From Gnetum montanum (Eukaryota > Streptophyta > Gnetopsida > Gnetales > Gnetaceae): a stretch of 62,000 nt of DNA. Each line of letters starts with the position of its first letter. Within the stretch, counting starts at the first letter, position 1. Where the stretch lies: assembly GCA_015680685.1 (NCBI GenBank), contig MNCI01038234.1, positions 205,364-267,363 of the forward strand, given 5' to 3'. Below are positions 11,300 through 22,132 of this stretch, piece by piece. The translations under genes and the position numbers were made by a program. The notes beneath the pieces were generated by a model. It did no database searches, was not told where the DNA came from, and worked only from the letters and a program-made list of their open reading frames with translations.

Positions 11300-13835
11300 G
11301 ATCAACCAATTTCTGAGGAAGATGACCTGCCTTTATGTAGTATATCATAGCATATGTTAACATGATAGTTTGCACTTTGGAAGGCATTTGGTTTGATGGT
11401 TTCTTGAAGGATTGAGGTCGAAGGTAGTTGGAGATGCAAGGGGACTGGCCACAGGTGAGTGTGAAGGTATGTTTAGGTTATTCGGCTAGAAAAGGGATGT
11501 TTGCGTAGTTTTTATTTTGACCCGCTTGGTTGAGAAGTTGATTGTAAATTGACGATCCTCATGTCGTTACATTGCTGTGGCTATGGAGGTATCTCTTCCT
11601 GCATGGGAAAAGTAGGAGGTAGCTAAGTTGAAGATTGATGAATAAGTGTGGTAGAAGAAGGTGGTAGAGGATAGTGCAGATGTGGGTTTTTCCTCCTAGG
11701 TGATGGAGATTGGGCCTAGAAATATTCTGGAGGATAGTAATGACTTTGGAAGGTCATGTGACTAGAAGAGTCCCATGGGGAGATAGGCTATTGAATGTAG
11801 TACCCATAAGGGTTCGATTGCTGGTAAGGGTACTACTGCCTTGGGGGTGGCATCCCCCACGACTATGGGTGCTGCCATTGCTAGTAGTGCTTATGTGGTT
11901 GCAGCAGAGCTCCACTTTGATAATATCCCTATTGTTTGTGGAACTACTTAAAATTTCCTTAGGGATAAGGAAATCTTTGGGGTGTTTGCCTTTTTGCTAA
12001 GCGAGGATTTAGAGTGTACACCCTAGACTCTTGCAAATGTGATACCATGGGGCAACATTCCTTAGGATGTTTGTATTAGCATGTGTCACATCCATCATCT
12101 TCATTAGTGTCAAAGTCTGTAACTTGTTCCATTGCAATAACTTTGCCCTTACCTTTGTGGTAGGCATGTTCAGCTTCTTTTGTCCTTCGTCGATCCTGAT
12201 CATTACTCTATTCTTTGGATTCTTCTGTGATTTTTAGAACACTTTGGAATTTTTCATCCAAAGAATCCCACATCTTGTCCACCTTGGCCAAAATTTTAGA
12301 AGTGAATTTTTGTATGGGTAAGATCTTCCTATTCACTGCTGCATCTAGTGATGATTCATCATCTTCACAGAATCGAACTTCCCACTTCCAAATGGAAGGG
12401 TCTCGATTATACTCCTCTGCAATTTCTTGCTTTTGCAGTTCTTCCTTTTCCTTGGCTACTTGCTCAATTAATTGCTAAAGCTAATGAGCCATTAACTCAG
12501 ATAGTCATACTTGAGCATAAATTCCAAGGGTCTTTCTTGTTTCAAAATGAAGCCCATCAAAGATATGGTGGAGCTATTCCTGCTAAAAGTAGCCATGACT
12601 AGGGCATTCGTGCAAAAATGAGTAGTATCTACCCATGGCTACCTCCAAGGGTTTGTGTCTACCTTGTTTCCACCCTTGAATTTGTTGTCTCAGATTAGAC
12701 ACTTTGGAGTAAGTTTGGTATTTATCATTGAAGAGTTCCAGCATCGTACTCCATCATCTAATTGATTTTGGATCCAAAGATTGGTACTAGCTTTTTACGT
12801 CCTTGACAAGTATTTTGGAGAATAGGTTGAGTTTCTGCCATTTATTTTCAATATTTTGTAGGGTTTAGGCATCATGAAATGCTTGCAGGTGAGTATGTGG
12901 GTCAGAATTATATCCCCCTTCAAATTTGGGGCTGTTGGTCATATCAAGGCACTTGATCTAGCTAGCTCTCAAGTGCCTAGTAGGTATTTGAACTACCTCT
13001 ACTATGTTGAGCATGCTTTGAGTGGCAAGCTTTGGTTCATCAAAGTCATGGTGCAAATGATGGCCATGGTGTTTGTGATGGTCTCTGCTACCTCTCCTTT
13101 CATGATAGTCTTGGTCACGTCATCCTTGTTAGCCTTCTCGATCATGTCAATCTCTGCAATCACCATCATCATGATCTCTCCTATGATGGTTGTGGTCAGA
13201 GTCAAAACCTAATGAAGATAAGGTGGAATGAGAGGATGGAGAAGAGGGGGGAGAATTTATGATGATAAGGTGTTGATGACCTCGATCTTCTTGTCAATCT
13301 TCACCTCTGCCATGATCTCCTTCATGAGATTCCTCATCATCCTAGGACTCTCGGTTGCTTGATCCTTTACTTTATACAATGGATCATATGTTTTGATGTG
13401 GGGGGGGTGTGGAAGGGAAGATTCACAGGAACAGGAACTATGAGAAATAGGTTCCTGATCATCGTGTTGGTCTTGCAGGAACAAAGGGTTACTAAACCAT
13501 TTTCCCTTTGCTTGTTCATGGTGTTTTGCCTATTGTCGGTCTTGTTTATGTTGTGCCTCATTTGGAAAATAATCCCAATAGTCGTGATCCTCCATAATGT
13601 ACTCCACACCTTAGTCTTGAATTCCCAACTTTGTGAGAGTTTGGAGTAGCATTCCAGGAACCAATCGATCAGGGCGCAATATAATGTTGCCCTCCATGTC
13701 CCGCCATTGCATCTGCTCATCCTGATGTAGGATAAAGGTGAAGTTGGGTATATGCTCATCTAGATGAGTATATACCACTTGACATTCCTGGGGCACTCAT
13801 GGGTTGGATCCATCTTACTTGTGAGAAGAAGACAT
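11300..13835 (-). pseudogene. Element A gag
   Basis: A start codon at 13,835 (MSSSHK) sits about 145 bp inside the primer site. The frame runs through QMQWRDMEGNIILRPDRLVP (13,720-13,660), an Asp/Glu/Arg/His-rich segment near 13,200-13,000, then the capsid-like core: FEGGYNSDPHTHLQAFHDA (about 12,890), LELFNDKYQTYSKVSNLRQQ (about 12,735-12,680) and a GLHFETRKTLGIYAQ block (about 12,570-12,520). Elements B and C share this core closely. Near 12,080 there is a Cys-rich CDTC-x-YKHPKECC motif that is not a canonical CX2CX4HX4C knuckle. The C-terminal part (11,980-11,500) is Pro/Gln/Tyr-rich. Many stops, mostly TAG. Confidence 0.8.
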
Positions 13836-13978
13836 ATTAGTGTTAAACAATAAATAACTTGGTGTGCCTTACTCTTACCTAAGTCACTTAGTGTGATTAG
13901 ATTTCAATGTAATGGATCCATTCCAATAAAGTGAGTGATGATCTTGCTAAGGCTAGATAGTGCATGTAAAATTAATAG

Positions 13979-13996
13979 TCCCCAGTAATAGTGCAA
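13979..13996 (-). other. Element A primer-binding site (tRNA-Asp type, decayed)
   Basis: Directly inside the 5' LTR the minus strand reads TTGCACTATTACTGGGGA. The plant tRNA-Asp complement is TGGCGCCGTTGCCGGGGA. Twelve of 18 positions match, and five of the six changes are transitions at CpG or C/G sites. Elements B and C have equally decayed but independent versions. Confidence 0.7.
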
Positions 13997-13997
13997 A

Positions 13998-14321
13998 TGA
14001 TGAGTAGCAAGGTACTCCTACGTCCAACCATATGAATCACAAGCATTCAGATGTGACTTGATTAAATTTTGAAGACTGTGAGCACTTAAGCACACAAAAT
14101 TCTAGCACTTATGCACTGCGAATACTTATGCACATAGAAACAAACTGCAAGAGCTTCACTACAACTTGAACAAAAGGTGTCATAAATGTGGTGGGTGCAC
14201 ACATATTTATAGCGGAAAATGGGCTCTGCATTGATGAGGCCACATTAATGCATGGAAAGATGCAATGTGGCTGTGTTAACAAGGCTTCATTGATGTAGCC
14301 CGATCACTGGATGCTTCATCA
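13998..14321 (-). repeat. Element A 5' LTR (internally deleted)
   Basis: About 324 bp, matching both ends of the 3' LTR (2,682-3,563) but lacking about 550 bp between its CACAAAATTCTAGC and CTGCAAGAGCTTCAC blocks. It keeps TG/CA ends, the TATA box (14,203-14,212) and the start block GGATGCTTCATCA (plus strand). Confidence 0.82.
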
Positions 14322-15608
14322 ATTATTGATAGGTTGTAACAAATGATCAATGCTGATGACTTTGATGATCTACAACAAGCAAGCTTGTATGTACTATCTC
14401 TCTCTTCTTATTTGGCGCAACAAACGAATTATAGAACTTTGTAAATTTGATGCATATCCCATAGATTTTCCTATGCTATAATGATGGTGACCTATTGTGG
14501 CCTAGTTTGTTGGTTGTGTCATGTAGCCCTATGCATTACTTTATAACAACATGTTTTACTTGGTTGGTTTCCTTGTTCTTTTAGAGTTGTGATTACAAGA
14601 TAAAGCCTAGAGTCATTGCAAAGGTGCAACTCATTATAGAAGCAAGTCACCATGTGACCTTGATGAGTAAGATTTCATGGATTTGTCCTATTATGTTAAG
14701 GGTGCTTATGCCACTTCCCTCTTATTACCATTTCATTAAGTGCAAACTCGTAGCCTAATAATGACCTTCCTCACCCTTAAATAGGAATGTTGACCTATGT
14801 TCGACATTCAAGAATTTTGTCCATATGACATCCCTTTGTCATGCTCCACCAAATTAGGTCCATCGAATGTAACAAATCTCATTTAATTCAAAAATCGTAT
14901 CAACTTGGCCTTGGGAAAGAAACCCAATGAAGGTTTCACCCCAAAAAAGAAGAAGAAAAAGGAGGAAATAAATTGCCAAGAAGCCAAAAAGGCTAATGAA
15001 TACCAAAATGACAAATCAGTAGCTCCAAACATGGAAATGGAGGAGCCTAATGGCCAAAGAAACCTTAGAGTGTGGTGTCAAATCCTCAAACATATTACTG
15101 ACTGACCAACTCTCCAAAACACGAAGTGCTAAGACCTATTGATTGGCCAACATGTTGGTGCCAAATAATAGCCATGATGTCAACTATGGAACACATTGTT
15201 GAATTTCATAACCATGCCCCTATGACATCATTATCATTTCCTCATCATACTCTTATCCCATCATCACAAGCACTCTTTGGGCATGGTTCAACACAACTGA
15301 ATCAAGTGTGGAGAGGGAACATTGATCATAGACCTATAATGGTGCTTTGTATTCTTTGTTGGTGGCTCTCAAGTCAATCCTCCAGACATCAACAAAGAGG
15401 AACTAATGAAACACTACCAAAAATGTATGTTATAACCTTTGTAACCCTCATCCCATAAAAGTCGAGGCTAAAATTTCATTCTAAATGTGAAGATTGCAAT
15501 CCAAGAGATGCAATTTCACATACTTTAGGTTTTGGAGTTGAAAAAATCCTCATAAGTGGTCAATGCCTCAACACCTAGGTGGAAAATGCCATATTATGTC
15601 CATATTTG
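14322..15608. other. Unassigned region left of the assembly gap
   Basis: No domain recognised. A short plus-strand open frame at 14,905-15,105 contains a run of Lys (from a GAAGAAGAAAAAGG tract) and another at 15,126-15,458 is His/Ser-rich. Both could be scraps of a retroelement gag but nothing specific supports this. Confidence 0.35.
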
Positions 15609-15710
15609 NNNNNNNNNNNNNNNNNNNNNNNNNNNNNNNNNNNNNNNNNNNNNNNNNNNNNNNNNNNNNNNNNNNNNNNNNNNNNNNNNNNNNNNNNNNN
15701 NNNNNNNNNN
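15609..15710. other. Assembly gap (102 N)
   Basis: A run of 102 N. Sequence on the two sides does not look continuous, so the true gap length is unknown. Confidence 0.98.
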
Positions 15711-15769
15711 TTTATGGGGGGTATAATTTTTTCTATGCTGGAAAAACTTGTTGGGGGATGGGAGTGTAA

Positions 15770-15905
15770 CTTCACTTATGACTAGCATTGCGGGGCGTAT
15801 AACTCTTGTCCCTTAGCATTGCCCCAACATTGTGCAAGAATGGGTTCCATACCTCCAACATGGATGTTATACCCCTAGCATGGGTGGCATACCCTTAGTG
15901 TGGTT
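15770..15905. repeat. Short degenerate tandem repeat next to the gap
   Basis: Phrases of about 20-22 bp recur: CCATACCTCCAACATGG, TTATACCCCTAGCATGG, GGCATACCCTTAGTGTGG. About four to five loose copies. The array may extend into the gap, which would explain why the assembly broke here. Confidence 0.45.
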
Positions 15906-16808
15906 TCTGAGGTCCAATGTTTCTATTGGAAGGACTGTGTGGGTGGAAGAATCAAGTGTGGGTAAAATTTCCATTTACTATTTTTGGTAAATAGAATGAT
16001 TTTGATGCCATGGGAGTATCAAAAGTTATCATACATTGCAACCATGATAAATTTAGACACTTGCAACACCTGCACATAACATTAATCTATTAGCAATTAG
16101 GCAGAAAATTTGCAGCAAAATTCATGGCCATGAAACCTATCTAACCCAAAATTTTACATCAAGAAAAGGTTTCACCATTTTTAAATAAAATTCATTTTAG
16201 GCACAAATCTTTTGAAAAATTTCATCATGGATTCCGTAGTAATTGTAACCCCTTTTATCCCCCTAAGATTGTGTGTGATCTTGTAATGATGCTGAGCAAC
16301 TTGGGCATCAAGACTTCTAGTGTGGTTCTTTTTTATAGATCAAATCCCCCACACATCTTACCCCCCTTGCATCACCAATGCTATAGCTCTGGTGAGGATT
16401 GTAGCAAGGTTTCACATTTTTAGGAGTTATGGAGCATCCTGATCGTGGAGTTGACTATGACATCCAAGACTACTTGCTTCAATAGATTTCAAGAATCAAT
16501 CAAACAAAACCCCCCTTGCCTCATTATGAACACATTGTACACATTTTTTGATTCCTTTATTTTTTATAATAAAGTTTAAAAATCCATTTTTATGCAAGTT
16601 AGTTTACATTTCTTTATTCTGTGCATTATTTTTATGTCAAATCTACATTATTTTCATTTTGCATTACCCCTATTTACATTCTCTAAGACCTTGGATGATT
16701 AGCAAGATTGTCTGGGAAATTTTGGATACTATTTATCGAAGACCCTTGGGATCTGTGGTTAAAGCTATTTTATTGAAATCTTTTATTTTCTAGCAATCAA
16801 TATTTTTA
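15906..16808. other. No recognisable feature
   Basis: AT-rich, short open frames only. An open frame at 16,548-16,793 (plus) is Phe/Ile/Leu-rich and looks compositional. Confidence 0.4.
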
Positions 16809-17008
16809 GGTGTAAGAGTCCTGAATGCATATGGGATGTCTCACCTAAAGTTGGGACGTCCCACCTACTAGGGAAAAATAAAAAGATGCTTGTTTTATGG
16901 CCTAGAACATTTGAACACCTCCAAACAAGTCCCCATAGCCCATGGAACCTTCTAAAATTATCAAAATAGTTTCAAAATATGCCAAAACTTCAAGGAAAGA
17001 TCCCATCA
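16809..17008 (-). repeat. Element E 3' LTR (partial)
   Basis: Matches the E 5' LTR across the point where element B inserted: GCATATGGGATGTCTCACC, CCTAAAGTTGGGACGTCCC, ATGGCCTAGAACAT, CAAACAAGTCCCCATA, GCCAAAACTTCAAGGAAAGA. Here the sequence is uninterrupted, so it serves as the empty-site reference for B. The expected other 500 bp toward lower coordinates is not recognisable. Confidence 0.7.
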
Positions 17009-17489
17009 TTGCAGAGATATTACATTGGCATGTTTGATGTTCACATTAGCACCCTCCTCCAAAAGAATCTTGATTGAAATACAAGAGACCTTTACACTTG
17101 GAATAGCTATTGATCCCTCACATAGGTGACAAGTCACACATAAACCAAAGCACAACACACATGGAATGGTTAGAGCTAACAACATTTTGTCTCTACCATC
17201 CAAACTTATTTCATAAACAGATATAAACATACAACATAATGTATGCATGACACACATAAACATACATACATATACAAATAGGACACACTCATTCAAGATA
17301 CATTAAGGATTACACAAGGACTAGGTTATGTCCTCATCATCTCTCCCACCGTTAAAATATCATGCTTAATGACCTTTCACAAGTTGGAAGGAACCATGCC
17401 CCCTTGAATCAAGGCCATCTATTTAGTACAAAAATCAAGACTCAATACATCAAAATCATTGTGAAAATGATTATCATTTGAGGTTTTTT
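17009..17489 (-). other. Element E internal 3' part
   Basis: A minus-strand open frame at 17,296-17,006 is Cys-rich at its start and continues up to the LTR border (ILLEEGANVNIKHANVISLQ). It could be the C-terminal end of the E polyprotein. A GGAGGAGGG purine run (minus, about 17,045) is the only polypurine candidate and lies about 40 bp from the LTR, which is unusual. Confidence 0.35.
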
Positions 17490-20123
17490 TTTAAACTTTC
17501 CTTGCTAATGGAGACTTTCCCCCATGTCCCACCATACTTTCTTCATTTCAGCACCTCCTTCAAAAGCTTCTCTTTCATCCCCATGATGACTGAAACTTGT
17601 AATAAATGAGGAATAATAAAAGAAAAAATATTAGACTTCCTTAATCCAAAATCCTTTCTTCCCTTGTTTTTTCTCTTTTTTACCTTCTTCTTCTTGGTGT
17701 TTGAAAGACTCTCATATAGCTCCCTTTCACCATCAACATCACAATAACTTGGATTTTCTTCATGCTACTCATCCATTTCACAACCAAGACAATCAAGGTC
17801 ATCAAAAAATTTGACAAATTGATTATTATCATAACTCATAGTAAGTATCTTCAAATTATGAAAAATCATATCATTATTAATGGCTTCACCAACATCAATA
17901 ATGACCTTCTCACAATGAATATTGCAATAGCCATCATCATTAATCACATTAATATTATTAGCATTCCTCTCACTAACAATGACATCAAAAATCACATTGC
18001 TCTCATCATTTACAACATGACTTATAATTTCATCATAAGCATCACAATGATCATGATTCTCATCATCACTATTGAATGAATCACTATCAAGCTAAAGTGA
18101 AATAGTAGCATTCATCACACTAGCTTCAACATGAGATACATTACTACCATCAATAAGGTAAAGCTTAGAATCACTTAACTCTTAATGGCTTCTCCCATCC
18201 ATCTTTGGTTCAACTTGATCTTCAACATGTGGCTATCCAATCTCATCAAAGCTTAAATATTTATGATCCCAAATAGGAGCTCCAAATTACAATGGCATCT
18301 CCTCTTCAAAGGAATCATCAATAAGTTCTTCATTGTACTTTGAAGCTATCAGCTCGAAAGGTAAACTCACCTCTATGGTTTTAACATTAGTTTCATTAAA
18401 AACATCATCAAAGCAATTATTCTTCCACATATCTTGGCTAGAAGGCTCACCTTTCTTCCATAAGCTAACCTCAACATCACTTAGAATCTCCTTTCTCTTG
18501 TAACAAGATATAGACCAATTTTAAAAAGTATGAGAATCATATCTTCTAGTAATGCTCTTGAACCTTCTTGGAGAAGTCCTTTGATCTTGGCCTCTCTTTT
18601 TCCTTTGATCCTTTACCCACTAAGTCTCATGAGGTAGGAACTCTCCTTGATTAGTAGCATACACTAGCTTGGACTTTTAAGATTCCTTGATTCTTTTGAT
18701 AATTTCCTTGGTTTCCTTCCTTGAATCCTTTGAGTATTGAACACTCCTGTGCCTAATAAGAGATGCTCAAGAACCTTTTTTCTCATTGATCTCTACTTCA
18801 TCAAATATTTCTTCTTCCTTGTTTCTTTGATTAACATTTACATTTTTCATAAAAATGAAAGAATTAATTTGTATTGGATCTTCAATCACAAGAGGTCTAC
18901 CTTCATTAGAGGATTCTTCCTTTTCTAAGATTTGAAGTTTCTTTCTCTTGGAAATCTTTGGCTTATTAAACTACCATTGTTTATGTCCCTTTTTGCCACA
19001 ATTGAAGCATTGAAGGTTGGAGGCATAGCCATTTTCTTAACCTTTTCCTTTGTTGGAGTAGTCCTTCTAGGAATTTTGGCCCTTCTTCAACTTCTCTTAC
19101 TTCTCATTTGCATCCTCCTTAGCTTTTTCATTCTCCTTGACTCCTTTGTTACTAAAAAAAGCTTTAGAGTTCTTTCCCTATGAAGATTTAGGACCTATAG
19201 TATAACCTTGAAGTTTCTTCTTAGCCTTAAGAGCCAATTCAAAAGCCTCATCTAATGTTTGGGGCTCATAGAAGATTAGATCTTGTTGATACTCCCTTTT
19301 AAGTCCTCCTTGAAATTTGGATGCTTGTTTGTAATCATCCTAATGAACTCTTTCAAGGTGGAAAGCCTTACAAACAACCATGTAATAGTCCTTCACACTC
19401 TTATCATCTTGCCTTAGGTACTTCAATTTTTGGATGGCTTCTTGTCTATGATGAGTCTTCTCAAATTCTTTCTTAAGAATGAAATGCATTAAATACCAAT
19501 CCTTAATAGGACTACCATTTTTTATCTTGTAAGAATGACATTCTTTCTCTCATCATACAAGTGTTTTGCCTTCCAATTTTATTTTAGCAAAAGATAGCTT
19601 TTGATGATTTTCCACATCTTCAAGTTCAAAATACTTGTTAATCATTTTTAGCCAAGAGAGGAAAGATTTGGTTCCTTCCATCCCATTGAAGGATTTGAAT
19701 TCAACATGAGGCATACTTGAAGCATGTTTGAAAGCTTTTGGAAGAGTGACTTCAATTCCTTCACCTTTCTTCCTTTCAAGCCTAGAAAGTTATTTTTTCC
19801 CCTTTATTAAGAAAAATGAAACCTTGAGACTTATTTTCAGCACTAGAAGCATGAATAAAAACATCAAATTGAGCTTCTCCTTTTCCAAAGTATTCATCTT
19901 CAAAAATAATATCATCTTCAAGGGATGGAAATGAAGAATGCCTTGTAGAAGGTCTTGGTGAAGAATTGCATGAATTATACCCTTGCTTAGATGCTTTTGG
20001 TGAAGTAACATGTCCTTTTTTCTCTCCAAGATTTTTAATTTTATCAACAATGATCATGATAGAATTTCCCATCTTATCCATATCTCTTGACAAAGATCTA
20101 ACTGTGTTCTTCTTTGGAGGCAT
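17490..20123 (-). pseudogene. Element E gag with long acidic C-terminal extension
   Basis: The frame starts at 20,123 (MPPKKNTVRSLSRDMDKMGN), 345 bp inside the primer site. A Ser-rich linker precedes a gypsy-type gag core: VEFKSFNGMEGTKSFLSWLK (about 19,700), IQKLKYLRQDDKSVKDYY (about 19,450-19,400) and EPQTLDEAFELALKAKKKLQ (about 19,270-19,200). A zinc knuckle begins CFNCGKKGH (about 19,010-18,985). Beyond it, instead of protease/RT, the frame continues for about 1.4 kb as an Asp/Asn/Glu-rich sequence ending in a Lys cluster (17,700-17,650). Stops are few for an element this old. It packages RNA by family analogy; the acidic extension matches nothing I know. Confidence 0.65.
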
Positions 20124-20467
20124 GCTGAAAATTGATCTAAAAGGTAATTTTCACAGAATTTTATTAGGAAAGGTGAAATTTTGAAGATTTTTTAGAGAAT
20201 GAGATAGGAATTTCTTAGATCTTAAGAAAAATAAACATAATATCTTTAAACCTTAGCTATTACAAGCTAATGGATGTCCAATTCGACAATTATCTTCCAA
20301 TCTTTGAAAGATATAACATACTTAGGGATCAAAAGGAATTTTCAAAATCTACGGTGAGTAAAATAAGTAGCAAGAGAGAATTCATTCAAGCTTGATAATT
20401 TGGATTAATTCTTTACAATTAAGATGAGAATTATTCACTTGAATGTAATTTTCTTCAAATACAAGTA

Positions 20468-20480
20468 GCTTTGATACTAA
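20468..20480 (-). other. Element E primer-binding site (initiator tRNA-Met type)
   Basis: Minus strand TTAGTATCAAAGC against the common TGGTATCAGAGC. Two bases separate it from the LTR end CCTCATCA. The changes are few and mostly transitions. Confidence 0.6.
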
Positions 20481-20482
20481 TT

Positions 20483-20717
20483 TGATGAGGATCTCCCATG
20501 GATTCCATAATCCAGACTCTTTCAAAGTTACAAAATAATAACTTTGAATAAGAAAAGGAAAATGAAATATTTATTCTTGCTCAAATGGAGAATTTACATA
20601 TGAAAGGAAGAATAAATTCCCTAAGGATAGATAAGAATTTCAATCAAACTCTCACACACTCAAAAAAAGCAATCACACACACACACACAAGGAAAGCACC
20701 TTGACAAGACTTTATCT
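20483..20717 (-). repeat. Element E 5' LTR, part 1
   Basis: From the LTR end TGATGAGGATCTCCC to the insertion point of D. It contains a (CA)8 microsatellite at 20,674-20,688. The last five bases, TATCT (20,713-20,717), are the left target-site copy for D. Confidence 0.65.
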
Positions 20718-21789
20718 TGTGGATCATTTAACTTAGAAGGCCTACGGGGAAATTTCTTGACACCAAGGGCATACTAATTTTAACATGGTTCCCCATCTTT
20801 GGTAGTGCACACTTAGATGGTAGTTTGCAAGCACAACTCTAGACTTTGTTCTTTTCAAATTGTGGTTGAAGGATCCACACCTTGTACAATCTTCAAGCCC
20901 TGCTCTAGAGAGTTGTGCCATAGCACCAAACACTCAACCCTACAAGGTCCCATCAGGCTTGGAATGTGGTTTCTATGCTTCCACAACCTTTACAATCTTG
21001 AGCTTTGCATTGGAGTGTTGTGACACAATACCAACTACTCAATTCCATACTATCCCAACAAGCTTAAGTAAGATGCCTTCCCACAAGAAGCACATCAAGC
21101 CTACATGGAAATAAGAAAGAGCAATAATTACAAGGGATAGATGCAAATTAGTTTGCTGATCCTTGTACTTTAAGGTAAAACATACTTTACAATGAATAAA
21201 TGATGATACAATGAAGAGCAATAGTGAATACAATGATAGGAAAATGATTGTACATAATCATGCACATTTCTCAATGCATACAATGTCTTCTTAGAGCTGC
21301 AATGTTTCTACATCCATCTTGGAACTTGTGCAACAACTAGTCAACGATCACCAATGATTATAGAAGATTTCTTTTTCATGCCTAAGACATATTTTTGATT
21401 TTTCCTCCTTTTCTGGGAAGATTTCTTTGTTTGGTAAAGATGTCTTTTTCTAATGGGAGACATCTTTTTGAATCTAGTCTGTAGTATGTGGAGACATCTT
21501 TCTCTAGTGAAGATGTCTTTGCCTGAGAAAAGACATCTGATGTTTCTTAAATATGTATTTTTTTAAGTTCACTCCAGTTCTACCAAGACATCTACTATTT
21601 CCTGAAGACATCTATCTTCAACTTTATTTGTCCTTTGAATTATTCATTCCTTGTTCATATTCATCAACCTTCTACAATATTTCTTGTCGTGATCCAAGTA
21701 CTCTACCTATAAGCATAATAATGACACAACCACACAAGCAACTTTGTTCTCCATTTTTCTTAATATTTTGACATATCAGACAGTCCACG
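20718..21789 (-). repeat. Element D 3' LTR
   Basis: Direct repeat of 25,755-26,882. Shared blocks include GTGGTTGAAGGATCCACACC, CTTGGAATGTGGTTTC, ACAATCTTGAGCTTT and a region rich in AAGATGTCTTT / AGACATCT phrases. Ends TGTGGATC and, decayed, AGTCCACG. Confidence 0.85.
21370..21620 (-). repeat. AAGATGTCTTT phrase cluster in element D U3
   Basis: The words GACATCTTT, AAGATGTCTTT and AGACATCT recur about ten times in 250 bp. The 5' LTR has the same cluster at about 26,450-26,710. AAGACATCTT is itself nearly palindromic. The position near the LTR start fits a U3 enhancer array, though no factor can be named. Confidence 0.55.
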
Positions 21790-21806
21790 ATCTTTCCATT
21801 TTTGGT
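21790..21806 (-). other. Element D polypurine tract
   Basis: Minus strand reads ACCAAAAATGGAAAGAT immediately before the 3' LTR start. Purine-rich with two interruptions. A second purine run (AAAAAGGGGGAGAAG, about 21,862-21,876) lies about 75 bp further upstream and might be the original tract. Confidence 0.5.
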
Positions 21807-22132
21807 AATGTCCAAAACTTAAGAAAATGGGTTAGTCTAGTACATAAAACACATTATCTACTTCTCCCCCTTTTTGAACATAACTAAAAAGGTAAGGAAA
21901 AAATCCCCCTAAATAGATGCATAGAAAAAAATTATTTTTGGTGTTTTATTATTATTATTTTTGTTTTTATGCAAAGTAAGAACAGAAAGAATGAAAAGGA
22001 TCATATGACAAGACAAGGTTGTATCCCCATATCTTTGCATAGAGATGCCAACCGATGTTCATCTAGAGGTTTGGTGAAGGCATTAGCTAGTTGACTCTTA
22101 GTTCCGATGAACTCTAGGCTTACATGATCACA

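Larger units (their letters stand above)
2682..14321 (-). mobile_element. Element A: full-length decayed Athila-like Ty3/gypsy retrotransposon
   Basis: An 11.6-kb element on the minus strand, bounded by two LTRs that share the ends TGATGAAGCATCC... and ...CTCATCA. Reading in the minus direction it has a primer-binding site, gag, protease, RT, RNase H, integrase and then an unusually long extra 3' ORF before the polypurine tract. Flanks ATTGT (2,677-2,681) and ATTAT (14,322-14,326) look like a 5-bp target-site duplication with one transition. Every coding part contains stops and frameshifts, part of the integrase is deleted, and the 5' LTR has lost about 550 bp. The RT motifs (KDHFPLPFVDQ, FLDGYNGYNQI) and tRNA-Asp-type primer site point to the Athila side of Ty3/gypsy. 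Elements B and C belong to the same family. Confidence 0.88.

Noticed and set aside
13002-13212. Met/Ile/Thr-rich open frames on both strands
   Set aside because: They are off-frame readings of the Asp/His/Arg-rich part of element A gag.
14905-15105. Lys-rich plus-strand frame as a possible small host gene
   Set aside because: The Lys run comes from a GAAGAAGAAAAAGG tract; no start context or homologue seen.
17762-18079. Plus-strand Ile/Asn-rich open frame
   Set aside because: Antisense reading of the acidic tail of element E gag.
20742-21114. Open frames over 20,742-21,114 as a small gene
   Set aside because: They fall entirely inside the element D 3' LTR, and similar frames occur at the same place in the 5' LTR (25,899-26,117).
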